Shown: positions 39,446 to 49,997 of the stretch, one piece after another
Layout: each line of letters starts with the position of its first letter
Numbering within the stretch: position 1 is the first letter of the stretch
From: Agapetus fuscipes
Lineage: Eukaryota; Arthropoda; Insecta; Trichoptera; Glossosomatidae
DNA length: 64,000 nt
Assembly: GCA_951799405.1 (NCBI GenBank)
Contig: OX637332.1
Span: 19,473,001-19,537,000 of the forward strand
Direction: 5' to 3'
Made by a program: the position numbers and the translations under genes
Notes under the pieces: generated by a model
Database searches by the model: none
What the model was told of the DNA's origin: nothing
The model's input: only the letters and a program-made list of their open reading frames with translations

Positions 39446-42400
39446 GTAATTGACTTTTATCTATAAGTGTGCATGCGACTTTTACTACAAAGCATTTATT
39501 TATTCACTTTGATACGTTTAAATTTGTTTCTTTTATTAAAATCTTATATTTTGTATGATATGTATATTACAACTGAAAAATAATGTTGATCTCTTCTTGA
39601 TTTTATACAACTAAAACAACTCTAATCAAACACTGTTTTATTTTCACTTTATAATATACCTATAATCTAATCAGCAAAGATATTATGCTATGAGGAATTA
39701 TTAATTTTATTTAAATTAATATTCACAAACGTTTTCGATCTCTCGATCAACTTTAGGTCAATAAGATGATCAGACCTGAGAGGTCGAAAACGTTTGTATA
39801 TATTACCTAATTAAAATAAAAGTTTAAATCCATTCCAAATAAAACAGTGTTTAATTAGAATTGTTTAGGTTCTTTAAATTTAGTAGAGATTATCTAAAAT
39901 CTGTTATGTTTCAATGCAACTGTGTTCTACATGAATCTTATACATTTCTACATAAATAATAAAAATAAAAATATTTAGGTTATTAAATCGTACGTTCATT
40001 AGTAAATAAAGTGTAAAGTTGGCGTCAGACATAATATGTTAGTACCATAAGTACTTAATAGTTCTCTGTTTTACTTTCTTGCTGCGTAGGGGCAGAATAT
40101 ATTTCGTTAAGAGTTTATTTCATTATTAAATCTAATCTAAATTTAAGTTGCAAAGATATATATTATTTGAGATTCATATTAAATGCATACCTACCCATAA
40201 GTAGATACGTATAATTTCGCGCTAACACATGTCGCATGTGGACCTACAATATAAAAACCCAATCTCAAATGAACATAAGCCCTGCAACTCTTGCCGACCT
40301 TCCCTGAAACAGGAGTTACAGTATGGGTGGTCAGCATCATACCGACCTATAAGCCGTCGAATTCTTGCTCTCATTATTTTAAGTGTTTCCACTGTTTTCT
40401 TTACAGCACTTGCACAAGACATTGTTTATGCAGGCAGTCTTCCTATCGACGCTGATTTGATAACTCTACCAGGAAATGATAGCACAACTGAAGATGGCTT
40501 TCATCCAAGAGTTATCGGGGGTGTAGAAACGAATATAAACTTTGTGCCGTACATGGTGTCCATAAGAACAGCTCGAAATGTTCATTTTTGCGGAGGCACC
40601 ATCATTGCTCAGAGGACAGTCCTTACAACGGCTCATTGCGTCTACGGGTATCTTCTTTTTTTAACCACTTGGTACTAACACAAATCGCCTTAACACATCT
40701 CTTTAATAATAGTTAATGTCTGCTATGTTTTACCTTTTTCTTAATCTTGTTCCTCATTGCTGAGGGTTGTGACCCATATAAAAGCAACCACTCTTTCTCA
40801 GTTCTCTCTTGACTGCACTTCCCGCAGCGATATAGATTGAAGCACCGATGCAAATATATATTTCTATTGAATATTTTACACCTATTTATTATGTTTAATT
40901 TGTTTTTTTTTCAGACGTTCGGTTTACGATACTTTCTCCATAGTTGGCACAAATGACTTAAATTTCGCAGGCATAAGACATACCACCAACAAAATCATCT
41001 CTCATCCCAGCTTCGTCAACTTCACGAGCAACGATATCGCAGTTCTCATTGTGAACTCGCCGTTCGTTTACACATCTACCGTTTCTTCTGCTAACCTGGG
41101 AGCCTTCTACGTCAATGCTGATGTACAATTAATGTTAGCTGGCTGGGGTTACATAGTGAGTCAAACTACACATTAATGTACCTATTATCTAATAATAATA
41201 ATAATATTAGGATGATTTATTTGATGAGTGCTGTTTTTGTGTGTATCACACCTCAAGAGCCCTCTGCGAGATTGATCGTCACTGTAGAAAGCGCCAATTC
41301 TCAAGCAAGACCCAGTTGTTGTAAGGTTCGATGGACCTTTGTGTGACCGGCCTTTGGTAACTGTACTGTACTCTATCCTGTCGCCGTTCCACTAGGGGTG
41401 GCCGGTACCTCCGCAGATGCGCCTCCACTTTTTTCTGTCCTTACAAACCACTGTCATTTCCTCAATATTCATCACCTTTTTCATACATACTCTTCTCTTA
41501 TTCTCACTCTGCAGATTCCATTCTTTCGCAATCTCACCTATTTGGTCTAATCATTCTTTCCCCGGCCTTCCCCTTCCGCGCTTTCCTCTGACATTTCCTT
41601 TGTACTCTTTCTTCGTTAGTCGTTCACGTAAAGGTTCATGAATTTTTCAACCCAGTGAAGAGCACATTTAGAAATATAAATGGTATATTTGTTTGTGCTC
41701 CGCCGGGATTCGAATCCACAACCTACCATTTACAAGTCTGAAGTGTTGCCACTGGACTACGGACCGCTCCAAGAAATGCCAACAACACGCGGTGTACCTG
41801 AGCGGTCACCCATCCAGGTAGCCAATGTTGCATACCCAATGTTGCATAACTTCGGTGATCTGATGAGAGCCGGTGCTTTCAACATGGTATCGTCGTTAAC
41901 TGAATCTAAGTTGCGTAGATGCAGATAATTAGTCTTTACTTTCCTTTCTGTACTATATGTGCAGCTTAGTGGCGATGCGTTGCTTCACATCCAATCATAA
42001 CTAATACTAAATTGTTAGTTAACCCTTGCCCTAGAAACCAGGCTGTATAAAGTTTCAATTTTTCGACATTTCATAATGAACAGACTTAACTAGAGTATTT
42101 AGATTCGTAGCTTAGAATATTTAAATTCGTATTTTGTATCTTGAAAAATTAATATAATCTATTCGCCAAATGCAATGCCTTCGACAATGCGTCAAGTATA
42201 TAATTACAAATTAAAATATTCTTTAAAAGGGATTAGACTTTTCAGATATTTGACGAATACTTACGTTATTCTCGTCGTTTCGTTGGGATTATATCCAATG
42301 CCTTGAGGGGGGACTTTTTGTGCACAACGATTACGAATGAATTCAATTCGTTTAATATCAAATTCTTAATATTGTCAAACGCTAAAAACATGCATTCAGT

Positions 42401-43238
42401 GCATACATACGCGCAGCTTGATTTTTTATGTTTACTTTTTCCAGAATGCAACAAATGAGTACTCCTCGATTCTTCAGAAGCTGTACGGCAAAAGCATTTC
42501 AAATATTGAGTGCAACACTAAGATTGGTGGCATACTCACGTATTCCCACATGTGCACGTCTGCAGTGGTCAACCAAGGAGTGTGCATCGTGAGGAGATTT
42601 ATTTTTAATCATTTAACTTAAAAAAAAATAATCATTGATTCGCTTGAAATCAAATGGAATAATTGATTCATTTTGATAACTCTACACTAGCCCAAAGATC
42701 TTTTTAAAACAAGATAATATTCAATTTTGTTTATGCAAATAAGAGTTTATACATTAAATGGAGATTTCTGTACTAAAATGTTAACTATAGTTTATGTTCA
42801 TATTGTAACTGTTTAGAATTTTTCATATGATCATGATGATCACATTTTTTGGTGGTCAAAAAATGGTTAAAACAGCTGTTTTTTTTTTTTTTTTTTTTTA
42901 ATAGATTTGTGAAAGTTCTTGTTACCTTTACAAACTGTAAAACAACTTTAATTCATCACGAGTCTTTGCATTGTAATTGCTTTTATAATAATAATAGTTT
43001 AGGGATGATTTATTTCCTGTGTTTGTGTGTATTACACCTCAATAGCTCTCTAATATGTTGTTATGAATTTCAGGGTGATGGAGGTGGTCCTCTAGTCCAG
43101 CCAGGTATTCCAGATGTAGTTGTCGGTATTCCTTCATACATATTCTTGGTTGACGGGAAATGCGCTCAAGGTTTTCCCGATGTCTACACTAGGATTTCAA
43201 CTCATCTTGGGTTTTTGACCTCAAATATTGCTTACTAA
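39388..43238 (+). CDS. Secreted S1-family serine protease homologue, catalytic Ser replaced
   Basis: Five exons (39388-39445, 40407-40647, 40915-41155, 42445-42588, 43074-43238), all GT-AG with compatible phases, give 282 residues. After the signal peptide and a ~33-residue propeptide comes an activation site, R54|VIGG. The S1 domain has His96 (TTAHC) and Asp140 (NDIAVL), but GDSGGP is GDGGGP, Gly231 in place of the nucleophile. Paired cysteines are C81-C97, C203-C217 and C227-C258. The residue at the position-189 equivalent is Gly and at 216 Ile, so the S1 pocket is also altered. Such homologues act as cofactors or decoys in insect immunity or digestion; the role here is inferred. No inactivating stop or frameshift is seen. 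Confidence 0.9.
39615..39865. mobile_element. Foldback element in intron 1
   Basis: 251-bp inverted repeat. Outer arms aacaactctaatcaaacact / agtgtttaattagaattgtt and inner arms cacaaacgttttcga / tcgaaaacgtttgta. The centre holds 'gacctgagaggtcgaaaacg'. No TSD seen. Confidence 0.75.
40128..40360 (-). repeat. Repeat A copy in intron 1
   Basis: Reverse copy with a ~30-bp internal deletion (between 'gaaacagg' and 'ttacagtatggg'), ending only ~45 bp before the exon 2 acceptor at 40406. Its frame reads into exon 2 and creates a spurious long ORF. Confidence 0.9.
40407..40647 (+). CDS. Serine protease homologue, exon 2
   Basis: Follows acceptor TTTACAG. Encodes the end of the signal region (ALAQ), the propeptide, the activation site HPRVIGGVE and the catalytic His loop CGGTIIAQRTVLTTAHCVYG. 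Donor GTATCT at 40648, phase 2. Confidence 0.9.
40915..41155 (+). CDS. Serine protease homologue, exon 3
   Basis: Follows acceptor TTTTTTTTCAG. Encodes RSVYDTFSIVGTNDLN, the catalytic Asp block NFTSNDIAVLIVNSP and ends LMLAGWGYI at donor GTGAGT, phase 0. Confidence 0.9.
41214..41349 (-). repeat. SINE-B tail in intron 3 (split copy)
   Basis: 'gatgatttatttgatgagtg', 'cacacctcaagagccctctg' to 'ggacctttgtgtgaccggcc'. The head of the same SINE is at 41637-41771, after an inserted LINE fragment. Confidence 0.85.
41350..41636 (-). pseudogene. RTE-like LINE 3' fragment inside SINE-B
   Basis: The - strand frame reads ERLTKKEYKGNVRGKRGRGR, PGKEW and VVCKDRKKWRR, and ends GTGHP, with the 3' run 'ctagtggaacggcgacagga' then tacagtacagt, as at 11345 and 16470. 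Short 5'-truncated insertion. Confidence 0.82.
41637..41771 (-). repeat. SINE-B tRNA-like head in intron 3
   Basis: On the - strand: 'ggtccgtagtccagtggcaa' (A box region), 'gtggattcgaatcccggcgg' (B box) and 'agcacaaacaaatatacc'. Adjoins a 5S rRNA-like segment. Confidence 0.88.
41778..41900 (-). pseudogene. 5S rRNA-like sequence (5S pseudogene or SINE head)
   Basis: The - strand reads 'gttaacgacgataccatgtt', 'gaaagcaccggctctcatca', 'gatcaccgaagttatgcaac', then 'tggatgggtgaccgctcagg' and 'acaccgcgtgttgttggc'. This is the order and nearly the full length of arthropod 5S rRNA, including its internal control region. An internal duplication (tgcaacattgggta / tgcaacattggcta) and scattered substitutions show it is not a functional 5S gene. 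It is followed directly, 6 bp on, by the tRNA-like head of SINE-B on the same strand. Confidence 0.85.
42445..42588 (+). CDS. Serine protease homologue, exon 4
   Basis: Acceptor TTTTTCCAG. Encodes NATNEYSSILQKLYGK, CNTKIGG, HMCTSAVV and NQGVCI, bringing the substrate-pocket region up to the disrupted GDSGG motif; donor GTGAGG, phase 0. Confidence 0.9.
43004..43062 (-). repeat. SINE-B tail remnant next to exon 5
   Basis: 'gggatgatttatttcctgtg' and 'tgtattacacctcaatagct' are a decayed SINE-B 3' end, 11 bp before the exon 5 acceptor at 43073. It may contribute to the splice-site context. Confidence 0.6.
43074..43238 (+). CDS. Serine protease homologue, exon 5
   Basis: Acceptor GAATTTCAG. Begins GGT GAT GGA GGT GGT, i.e. 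GDGGG where active enzymes have GDSGG. Continues PSYIFLVDGKCAQGFPDVYT, RISTHLGFL and stop, a normal S1 C-terminus. ATTAAA at 43274-43279 is a likely polyadenylation signal. Confidence 0.92.
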   Translation, partial: GDGGGPLVQPGIPDVVVGIPSYIFLVDGKCAQGFPDVYTRISTHLGFLTSNIAY

Positions 43239-43569
43239 GTAAATTAACTCTGTACAATTTTATCAAGTATTGAATTAAAAAGACTTTTTCATTTCCCCCT
43301 CTGGTGACATTTTCTTAAAAGAAAATAGTTGATACCACGTATTTGACAATATCTACAACAAATACCTTATTTAGTTTATTACAACACTAGGTTTTTGATA
43401 TTTTAATTGGTACATACAATATTTAACATTTTTATGAAAACTACATAAATTTTTAGTATTTAAAAATGTGTGCATATGCATACATTCCCATATTAGATAT
43501 TTTCATAAAATTCCCTAATAAATCAATAATGAACAATGCTATTCACAAAGCATTTGCCCCACAGCAATT

Positions 43570-43640
43570 TACGTTAGGTGGCGGTTGAGCCATGGATTTG
43601 CTGTGTCTGAATAACATCGAATGACATTGCATTTTCTTTG
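43570..43640 (+). repeat. Dispersed repeat F, copy 2
   Basis: 'acgttaggtggcggttgagc' and 'catggatttgctgtgtctga' match 17125-17185. Extent unknown. Confidence 0.5.
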
Positions 43641-43738
43641 CACATGTGACATTTATACACCCAAAATGATTTAAAAACTAAGAAATTAGAAATAATGGCA
43701 CTAATATAAAAATAATTCCATAATATTATGTAGAAATC

Positions 43739-43890
43739 GTGCTTATGCATACATGCTACAAGCGTACTTGTAAAACAAAACCTATATCAAGACGAACTCT
43801 GCGATTGTTAAAATATTTCCCTGAAAGAGAGGTGGCATTGTAAGAAATAAACCAATTTTCAGAGTAACAACCTCATACCAACATTAAAGG
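43739..43890 (-). repeat. Repeat A, very degenerate
   Basis: Reverse remnant: 'tgcttatgcatacatgctac', 'gacgaactctgcgattgtta', 'gaaagagaggtggcattgta' and 'cctcataccaac'. Confidence 0.5.
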
Positions 43891-44849
43891 TATTATTATT
43901 TGAAAAAATGTTTTTCTAAACTTTTATTGTTTGAGTCGTTACTAACGTATTCGGAGTCTCGAGAACCTTCATCAACGTCATTCAACATTATGACTAAAAT
44001 TATACTTAGGAGAGTTGAAAGGGACAAGGGGCAACAAGGGGGACGTTTCACAAAAAAACTGTCGAAAATTCATACCAATATGTTTGTTAACTTGTAAAAA
44101 AGCCAAACAAGCACTGGGTTGACATATAATTGAGTATTATATTAACAAATATATACTTGGGGTACTGTTGGGCAATCGAACTTTCTCTGCACCATGGTTT
44201 GTGAAACCCTTTAACAAATATGAAATGTTGTTCGTTTTTAAACCCATTACTCGGGAATAGCTCAAGTCATTTGAGTGTTTTTCATTCTTAATTGATGATT
44301 TGTAATCTTTCAAAGGTTTATGGATACGAAAAATTAGATCTTTTCATGGTCAGTTTTCGAGATCAGTTTTCTACCAAATTTTTCAGACAACAATTTTGAA
44401 CGAAAAAGTCACTTTCAAATTTATTGCAAAAAGGGCAAGACAGCTACGTGTTGGATTCACTTGTCTACCTTTTTCTAAATTTGGAAAGCCTCTTCATATA
44501 AAATAAATGTACCTAAGTTAATAGGGTAATTGCAGTGGTGGGGAAAACAGTTTAAAATACTATGGTTGTGTAGAGTACATTACAAGGATCACAACCATAT
44601 ATTTTTTTAGTAATATAAATAAAGATGTCATTGATAATTTTCAAAAATAAAAGCCGAGAATTTGAATGACGTCAAAATGACATAGATGGATCGGACAGTC
44701 TTCGGGGTCTAAAATAAATAAAAATGCCGTTTTACTGGAAACCAAAAATGCATAAAATGTAAAGAGCTATAATTTAAAAACAAAGCCAGATATTTTTTTT
44801 TTTAAAACGCAGATGCATTTTTAAAAATGTAGTCTATCATTTTGTGAAA
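43891..44849. other. No gene recognised
   Basis: AT-rich; the 65-codon frame at 43900 has no recognised domain. Confidence 0.45.
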
Positions 44850-45056
44850 AATAAATTGCACAGGATCTGCACTCGACTTTCTTGCATAAATTAACCCACT
44901 GTGTGTGAAGATAGAATCATCTACCAGTTTATGCCGTTTTAATAAAAATATAATATTATATCAATAATAAATAAATTTTATTCCCCCGCGGTGTGTACCT
45001 GCATACTCGTACAATACGCAAACAGCCGTATAAATACTTAAATTAATATAAATATT
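44850..45056 (-). repeat. Dispersed repeat H, copy 2
   Basis: Inverted counterpart of 34701-34932 ('tctgcactcgactttcttgc', 'cggtgtgtacctgcatactc', 'gtacaata'). Confidence 0.8.
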
Positions 45057-45125
45057 TGGATGATTTATTTGGTGAGCGCCGTTTTTTATGAATCACACCT
45101 CAAGAGCCCTCTGCGACATTGGTGG
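45057..45125 (-). repeat. SINE-B tail
   Basis: 'ggatgatttatttggtgagc', 'aatcacacctcaagagccct', 'ctgcgacattggtgg'. Adjoins repeat H as at 34607-34700. Confidence 0.82.
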
Positions 45126-46039
45126 TCCGTGATATGTTCCCCATGGGAAGCTGAAGAAAAACATAGATTCATATGCCTACCTACATATATAAAAACAATT
45201 GTAAGCCAACAAACGAAATGCACGTACTTATTGTATTTGACAGCTGTAACTAAAAAGATATCCAAATAAACGCTTTGCTCCGAAAGTCTTAAATTAACAT
45301 ATGTGCGAACATTTCCCTGATAACATTTTAATAATTTCAATAAGCAATTTATATTTCTATTGTAAAAATGACTTACCTGATATTCATTTACTTATACTTG
45401 AGCTCAATTCTATGTTTTTTTTCTAATGTTTTTTTGCCGCAAATTGTCTAGACAAAAAACTTTTACGTAACAATGATTCAATTAAACAGTCATATCTACT
45501 ATTTCAATTAACGACCTGAGAACAAGATGGATCCATATTTTTATTTTTCAAAAAACAGAAATGTTGAACTCCGTGGCCGTGCGTTAAAAAGTCAACGCAA
45601 ACTAATACATGAAGGAAGAATTATTCATATTATTGTTAAAATTATTTATTTGATGTCATACAAAAGGGAAAATAAAGAAGTAAGAGAAAATAGTCAAATC
45701 CGCCCGATTTGCAATACCCTATTTTGTCCAGTATGTCTAAAGACAATAAGTTCAATTTTGTATATTGGATTCTGTAATCTCTGCCGCATCTTACTCGAAT
45801 AGCGAAATCCTATCGATCTTATTGCGCATGCGCAAAAAACAAAAGATCTGCTTTGATTCTGGAAGCGTCTGAGCTCCCAGTATCCGCATATTATGATGAT
45901 TCGTTTGTTTTCGACACTTGACTTCACGGTATAGACATATATATGCCCCATGGCATATGTATGTAGTTAGATACATACATATAATGTCTCGCTTACGCTC
46001 GATAGCGAGATGTAAAAAGTAAAACAATAATAAAGATTT
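45126..46039. other. No gene recognised
   Basis: Includes a perfect TTGCGCATGCGCAA palindrome near 45818. Frames at 45527 (+) and 45791-46198 (-) show no domain. Confidence 0.4.
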
Positions 46040-46109
46040 TTGTAATCGCCGCTGTATAAATACGACGCGCCTTTCTGCGAGGCTGGTCTTCTCTGTAAAA
46101 AGTGTAAAT

Positions 46110-46440
46110 GACCATAGTATTTTGATTATTGAGTATAACAATAGTTTAAAATTAAATTCAAACAATAGATTCCCCACACCAATGCTCATAAACCCCAAAA
46201 TAAACCATGTAATGCTGAAGGAATGTCTAAGGACTCAAAAATTTCCTTATGATGAACGAGAAAATGTCAACTCAAATTATGCTAAGTTTATAGAATGTTT
46301 TAATAGAGTGGTGGATTCTTGTAAATTTACACCTTAATTCAAATAAGAGACAGACGTAAAGGAAACACACCTTGGTTTGACTCTAAATTGGACTCACTTA
46401 TAAAAGAGAGAAATATCATTTTCAAACAACAACAAACGCC
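46110..46440 (+). pseudogene. Jockey-like LINE ORF2 fragment, 5' part
   Basis: Reads VMLKECLRTQKFPYDERENV and AKFIECFNRVVDSCKFTP, then in another frame TPWFDSKLDSLIKERNIIFK. The spacer between endonuclease and RT typically contains such a WF/W-x-D-x-x-L...ERN motif. The same ORF resumes at 49998 after the antisense LINE insertion. Confidence 0.72.
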
Positions 46441-46537
46441 ACATATATATATATATACGAGGATAATTTATTTATAAGGTACACATAATAAAAGAGCGCC
46501 GTTTTTGTGTGTGTCACACCTCAAGGGCCCTCTCAAA

Positions 46538-47500
46538 TCACGGATAAGATTTTTTGTAAAGATGCGTCTTTAGTGCTCCTTTAAAGACACCAACAGTTTC
46601 TGCCTTCCTCACATTAGGTGGTAGCCTGTTCCACTCCATTGGGCCCGCAAACCGGAAAGCACGGTCCCCAAAATTAGTGCGTGTCTGACGTGACGGCTGG
46701 ACTAAGTCAACCACCCCACACTCCGCAGATCTGAATGTTTGGCGTCTCAAATCTATCTCAACACGTGAGAACATGTCAGACAAGTATGAAGGAGCCATAC
46801 CATTGACAGCTTTGTAAACCATCAGACAAACACGGTAGACCACCCTCTCCGGAAAACGAAGCCAATGCAGTTTTTTCAACAATGGAGTAATATGTTTAAA
46901 TTTAGACATCCCGAATATGAGTCTTGCTGCAGAGTTCAGCACAGATTGAAGCCGGCTGAACTGTTTTTTCGGCTGACCTATATACAGCGTTGAGCAATAG
47001 TCAACCCGAGACATCACAAAAGCGTTAACCAGGGTTTTGACCGCCCTTGATGGTAAACATCTCCTGATTGCCTTTATCTGGTGAAGTTCAAAAAACGAGG
47101 AGGATACCGTGTTATTTAACTGCTCTCCCATTGTGAGGTTCCGATCCAGTGTGACTCCTAGAAGTCTCACTGAATCCGACGGCTGAATCAGCTGTCCCCC
47201 AATGGAGAGTGGTGCGCGTGTTGTCAGGAGATGATCACGCCTAGACGTAGCCACCCACATAATTTCCGTCTTACCCATGTTAAGGATTAGGCCATTGTTT
47301 GTCATCCATTCACCGATCTCCGCAATGCAAGCTGCCACCCTGTTACTGAGAGTTCCTGCCATGTGTGGTCGACACTGAGAGTAAATCTGCCAGTCATCTG
47401 CATATGCATGTGTAGTTAGGCTCCATTTTTCGACTATGCTCTCAATGTCGGCCGTGTATAAAATAAACAGGATCGGTCCCAGCACAGACCCCTGCGGCAC
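46538..47500 (-). pseudogene. CR1/L2-like LINE, RT C-terminal half
   Basis: The frame opens at the RT motif MPQGSVLGPILFILYTADIE and contains the catalytic HAYADDWQIYSQC, SVRLLGVTLDRNLTMGEQ and MSRVDYCSTLYIGQPKKQ. The C-terminus holds LLKKLHWLRFPERVVYRVCL, WNRLPPNVRKAETVGVFKGA and LKTHLYKKSYP. L..LHWLP..R and LP...R...S...FK..LKT are hallmarks of CR1/L2 elements. Frameshifted relative to the upstream part near 47480. Confidence 0.9.
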
Positions 47501-47963
47501 CCCGGAGATCAGCGAATAGGAAGGTGAACCACGCCAGAGCCTTATCTCTCAAGCCGTACGTATCCTCCAACATCTTTATCAAGATATCATGACATACGGT
47601 GTCAAAAGCCGCGCTCATGTCCAGAAGAGCTAGGAGCGCAAGATTCCCGCAATCCACTGCCGATATCAGATCTGAGACCACGGTCAACAAACCTGTTTCA
47701 GTTGAATGATATTTCATATAGGCTGATTGCCTTCTCGGCATCAGGTTGTTATCACTCAGATAAGATACCAGCCGGTTAGAGACAATACGCTCCAGCACCT
47801 TGGACAAAAACGGCAAATTCGACACCGGCCTGAAATTGGAGGGATCATTAGGATCGAGATTTGTTTTTTTTAATATCGGCGTTATCTGCGCTTCCTTCAA
47901 AAAAGAGGGAACAGTGGGTTCCACAAGGCATCCATTAATAAGCCTTACAATAAATGGAGCCAC
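47442..47963 (-). pseudogene. CR1/L2-like LINE, RT N-terminal half
   Basis: Reads LKEAQITPILKKTNLDPNDP, SNFRPVSNLPFLSKVLERIV and LLALLDMSAAFDTVCHDIL, the palm and fingers motifs of RT (first catalytic Asp in LDMSAAFDTV). It overlaps the downstream frame, and a shift separates them. Sequence between this and the endonuclease part carries a deletion and stops. Confidence 0.88.
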
Positions 47964-47991
47964 TTATAAAATGCACTCTTTTACATAGTAC

Positions 47992-49662
47992 CTACGCTGG
48001 CACAGGATCAAGATCACACTGCTTATTTGGTGATCCCGTTACGAGTCGTGTTACCTCCTCAATAGAGGTCAGCTTAAGTATTCCAAGTTGCGAGTTGCAC
48101 ATAGATTCAGGATAACCTGGACCAATCTCCAGAGGAGAGTCTCTACGTGGTATTTTATCCTGAAAGTATGCAGCGAACTCATCAGCAGTCGACATCGAAC
48201 CCGTACCAGCCCGACCACTACCAGACACGTTCTCCAGAAGTCTCCATAAACGCTGTGGACATTTTCCCCTAGCTATCATTGTACAAAAATATTGAGACTT
48301 TTTCTGGAGAATAGTTGATCTGTACAGACCCTGTGCACCTATCCACATTTCTCTAGTGCTACCTGGTATACCGCTCCTGAAATTACGCTCCGCTTGCCAC
48401 ATTTTTCGTTTGAGAGCACTACATTCATTATCAAACCAGATAGCACTATTCCGCTCCCTAACACATTTAGTTGTAATGGGAGCATGAAAATTTATTCGAT
48501 TTTTCAGGGTGACATTGTACAGCTCAACTAATCTGTCTGGGTGCATTGAGATGTAGGTTTCCGGACAACAGATCGGCGAAAGTAATAAGTCATTTTTAAA
48601 GGAGTCCATGTTAAGTCCGTTCCAGCACCTGGAGATAATCTTCCTGTATACTGGAACCAGTCGTTTGAGATTTAATTGAGTTATCACCAACCTGTGGTCC
48701 GATAAACCCATATCTCTCACCTCTGTTTTTGAAGGAGCATCCTCCTTTCTGGTGATGACTACATCCAGTAGGCCACCCGCATCATGAGTGGGAACATCTA
48801 CCACCCACTGTCTGCAGCCATAGTCCGCAAGCAAGGCTGTGAGAGTAACACAATTACTGTCATCTCTGCGCTCAAGCCTGACGTTGACATCCCCCACCAA
48901 CAGAAACATCTCATTACGAGTTACCAAAAATTCAAACAGCTCCCGAAATTTGCGAAAAAACTCCGCAGTTACAGGCTTAGAGCCGGGCCGATATACTATA
49001 GCTACAGTGAGCGCTACACTGGAAGATACCCGACACACAAGGCACTCAAATGTCGTGAAAGAGTACATATTAATCCTCTCCACATGACATCCCGGGCGCA
49101 CTAGCAACGCAACTCCGCCATGGTTGGTCCAGGAAATATTATCTGTCCCTTTTCCATGACGCGGCCTTGCCCGTGCTTCCTCAAGTGTCGCGAACCCTAG
49201 AGCGCGCAGTCTCTTCATGGCAGTTGAGTGGTAGCTCTCATGCCACGTCTCCGTCAGCGCAAGGATGCCAAGGTCATGGCTTTTACAAAATCCGTCAATA
49301 TTATCTACCTTATTAGCAATAGATCTCGTATTCCAGCATCCAAGATTCATCTTTTTCTCCACGTTTTGTTGATGCCTCCCGCTGGTCAGCAGGGAGCGCG
49401 ACGATGGAGGTGCCACTGAAGATCTGGATGTGGAAGCGGGATCCTCACACCATGCAGGAGAAACAGGAGTTGTCACCGACGTAGCCGAATAACTCAGCCG
49501 CCGCCCCCCTCGCTTCCTGCACCTCACGCGCCTCCTCAGCATGATGTTGGGCCATGATTTAAAACTTTGATTTGAAATTCGCTGCAGCGGCAATGTATTT
49601 ATTATATAATGAAGTATTTGCAGCGGGTACCTTAGCACTGGACGCGCATTCGTCTGCGTCAT
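47992..49662 (-). pseudogene. CR1/L2-like LINE, endonuclease part
   Basis: MNLGCWNTRSIANKVDNI, ALTETWHES, VAIVYRPGSK, LLVGDVNVRLERRDDSNC and MGLSDHRLVITQ give the endonuclease catalytic set (Asn, Glu, Tyr/Arg, Asp/Asn, SDH). WFDNECSALKRKMWQAERNF is the usual linker. The N-terminal ~100 residues (MLRRRVRCRKRGGRR onward) are basic and unassigned. The frame ends at CDLDPVPA with a stop, where intact relatives continue into TWLLK-type sequence, so a lesion lies near 47990. Confidence 0.88.
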
Positions 49663-49933
49663 GTACTTGTCACGTACCTACACTACACACTGCAAGTAGG
49701 TACACACCGCGATGTTTGCAGCTGTCAAAGTTTTTAATTTCGATGATTTTGATAAATTTACAATCATACGTACGCACGTAATCTATCACAGTCCCACAAA
49801 GAACAACTGCCGGTAACTTTTAAGTACTTTTAGTACTGAAGCACTAATTATTTGACACAATAAAACAAAAAATATTAAGGAGATGCTACCGCCTGCTTGT
49901 CAGCGGCGGTAGGTAGATCTCAGTTTTGCGATT

Positions 49934-49990
49934 CTCACATGCGACCCCTTCGGGGATAACGCGGCAAGAAGTTACACTATATGTGTAGCT
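49934..49990 (+). repeat. SINE-C 3' tail
   Basis: 'cacatgcgaccccttcgggg', 'ataacgcggcaagaagttac' and 'actatatgtgtagctta' match the last 57 bp of SINE-C at 56430-56485. It lies between the antisense LINE and the resumed jockey-like LINE. Confidence 0.85.
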
Positions 49991-49997
49991 TATAAAA

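Larger units (their letters stand above)
46453..49900 (-). mobile_element. CR1/L2-like non-LTR retrotransposon (defective)
   Basis: A ~3.4-kb antisense element with endonuclease and RT regions and a 3' end at 46453 followed by a (TA)n run (46441-46455). Its last ~75 bp ('ggataatttatttataaggt', 'gagcgccgtttttgtgtgtg', 'tcacacctcaagggccctct') are homologous to the SINE-B tail, making it or a close relative the likely SINE-B helper. The 5' end is not precisely defined; a SINE-C tail lies at 49934. It interrupts a jockey-like LINE. Confidence 0.85.

Noticed and set aside
40229..40678. A 149-residue single-exon protease ORF beginning at 40229
   Set aside because: Its first 60 residues are translated Repeat A. 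The real exon 2 starts at 40407, with a signal-peptide exon upstream at 39388 in matching phase.
41778..41900. Functional 5S rRNA gene
   Set aside because: It has an internal duplication and substitutions in conserved positions, is single in an intron, and lacks a tandem 5S cluster.
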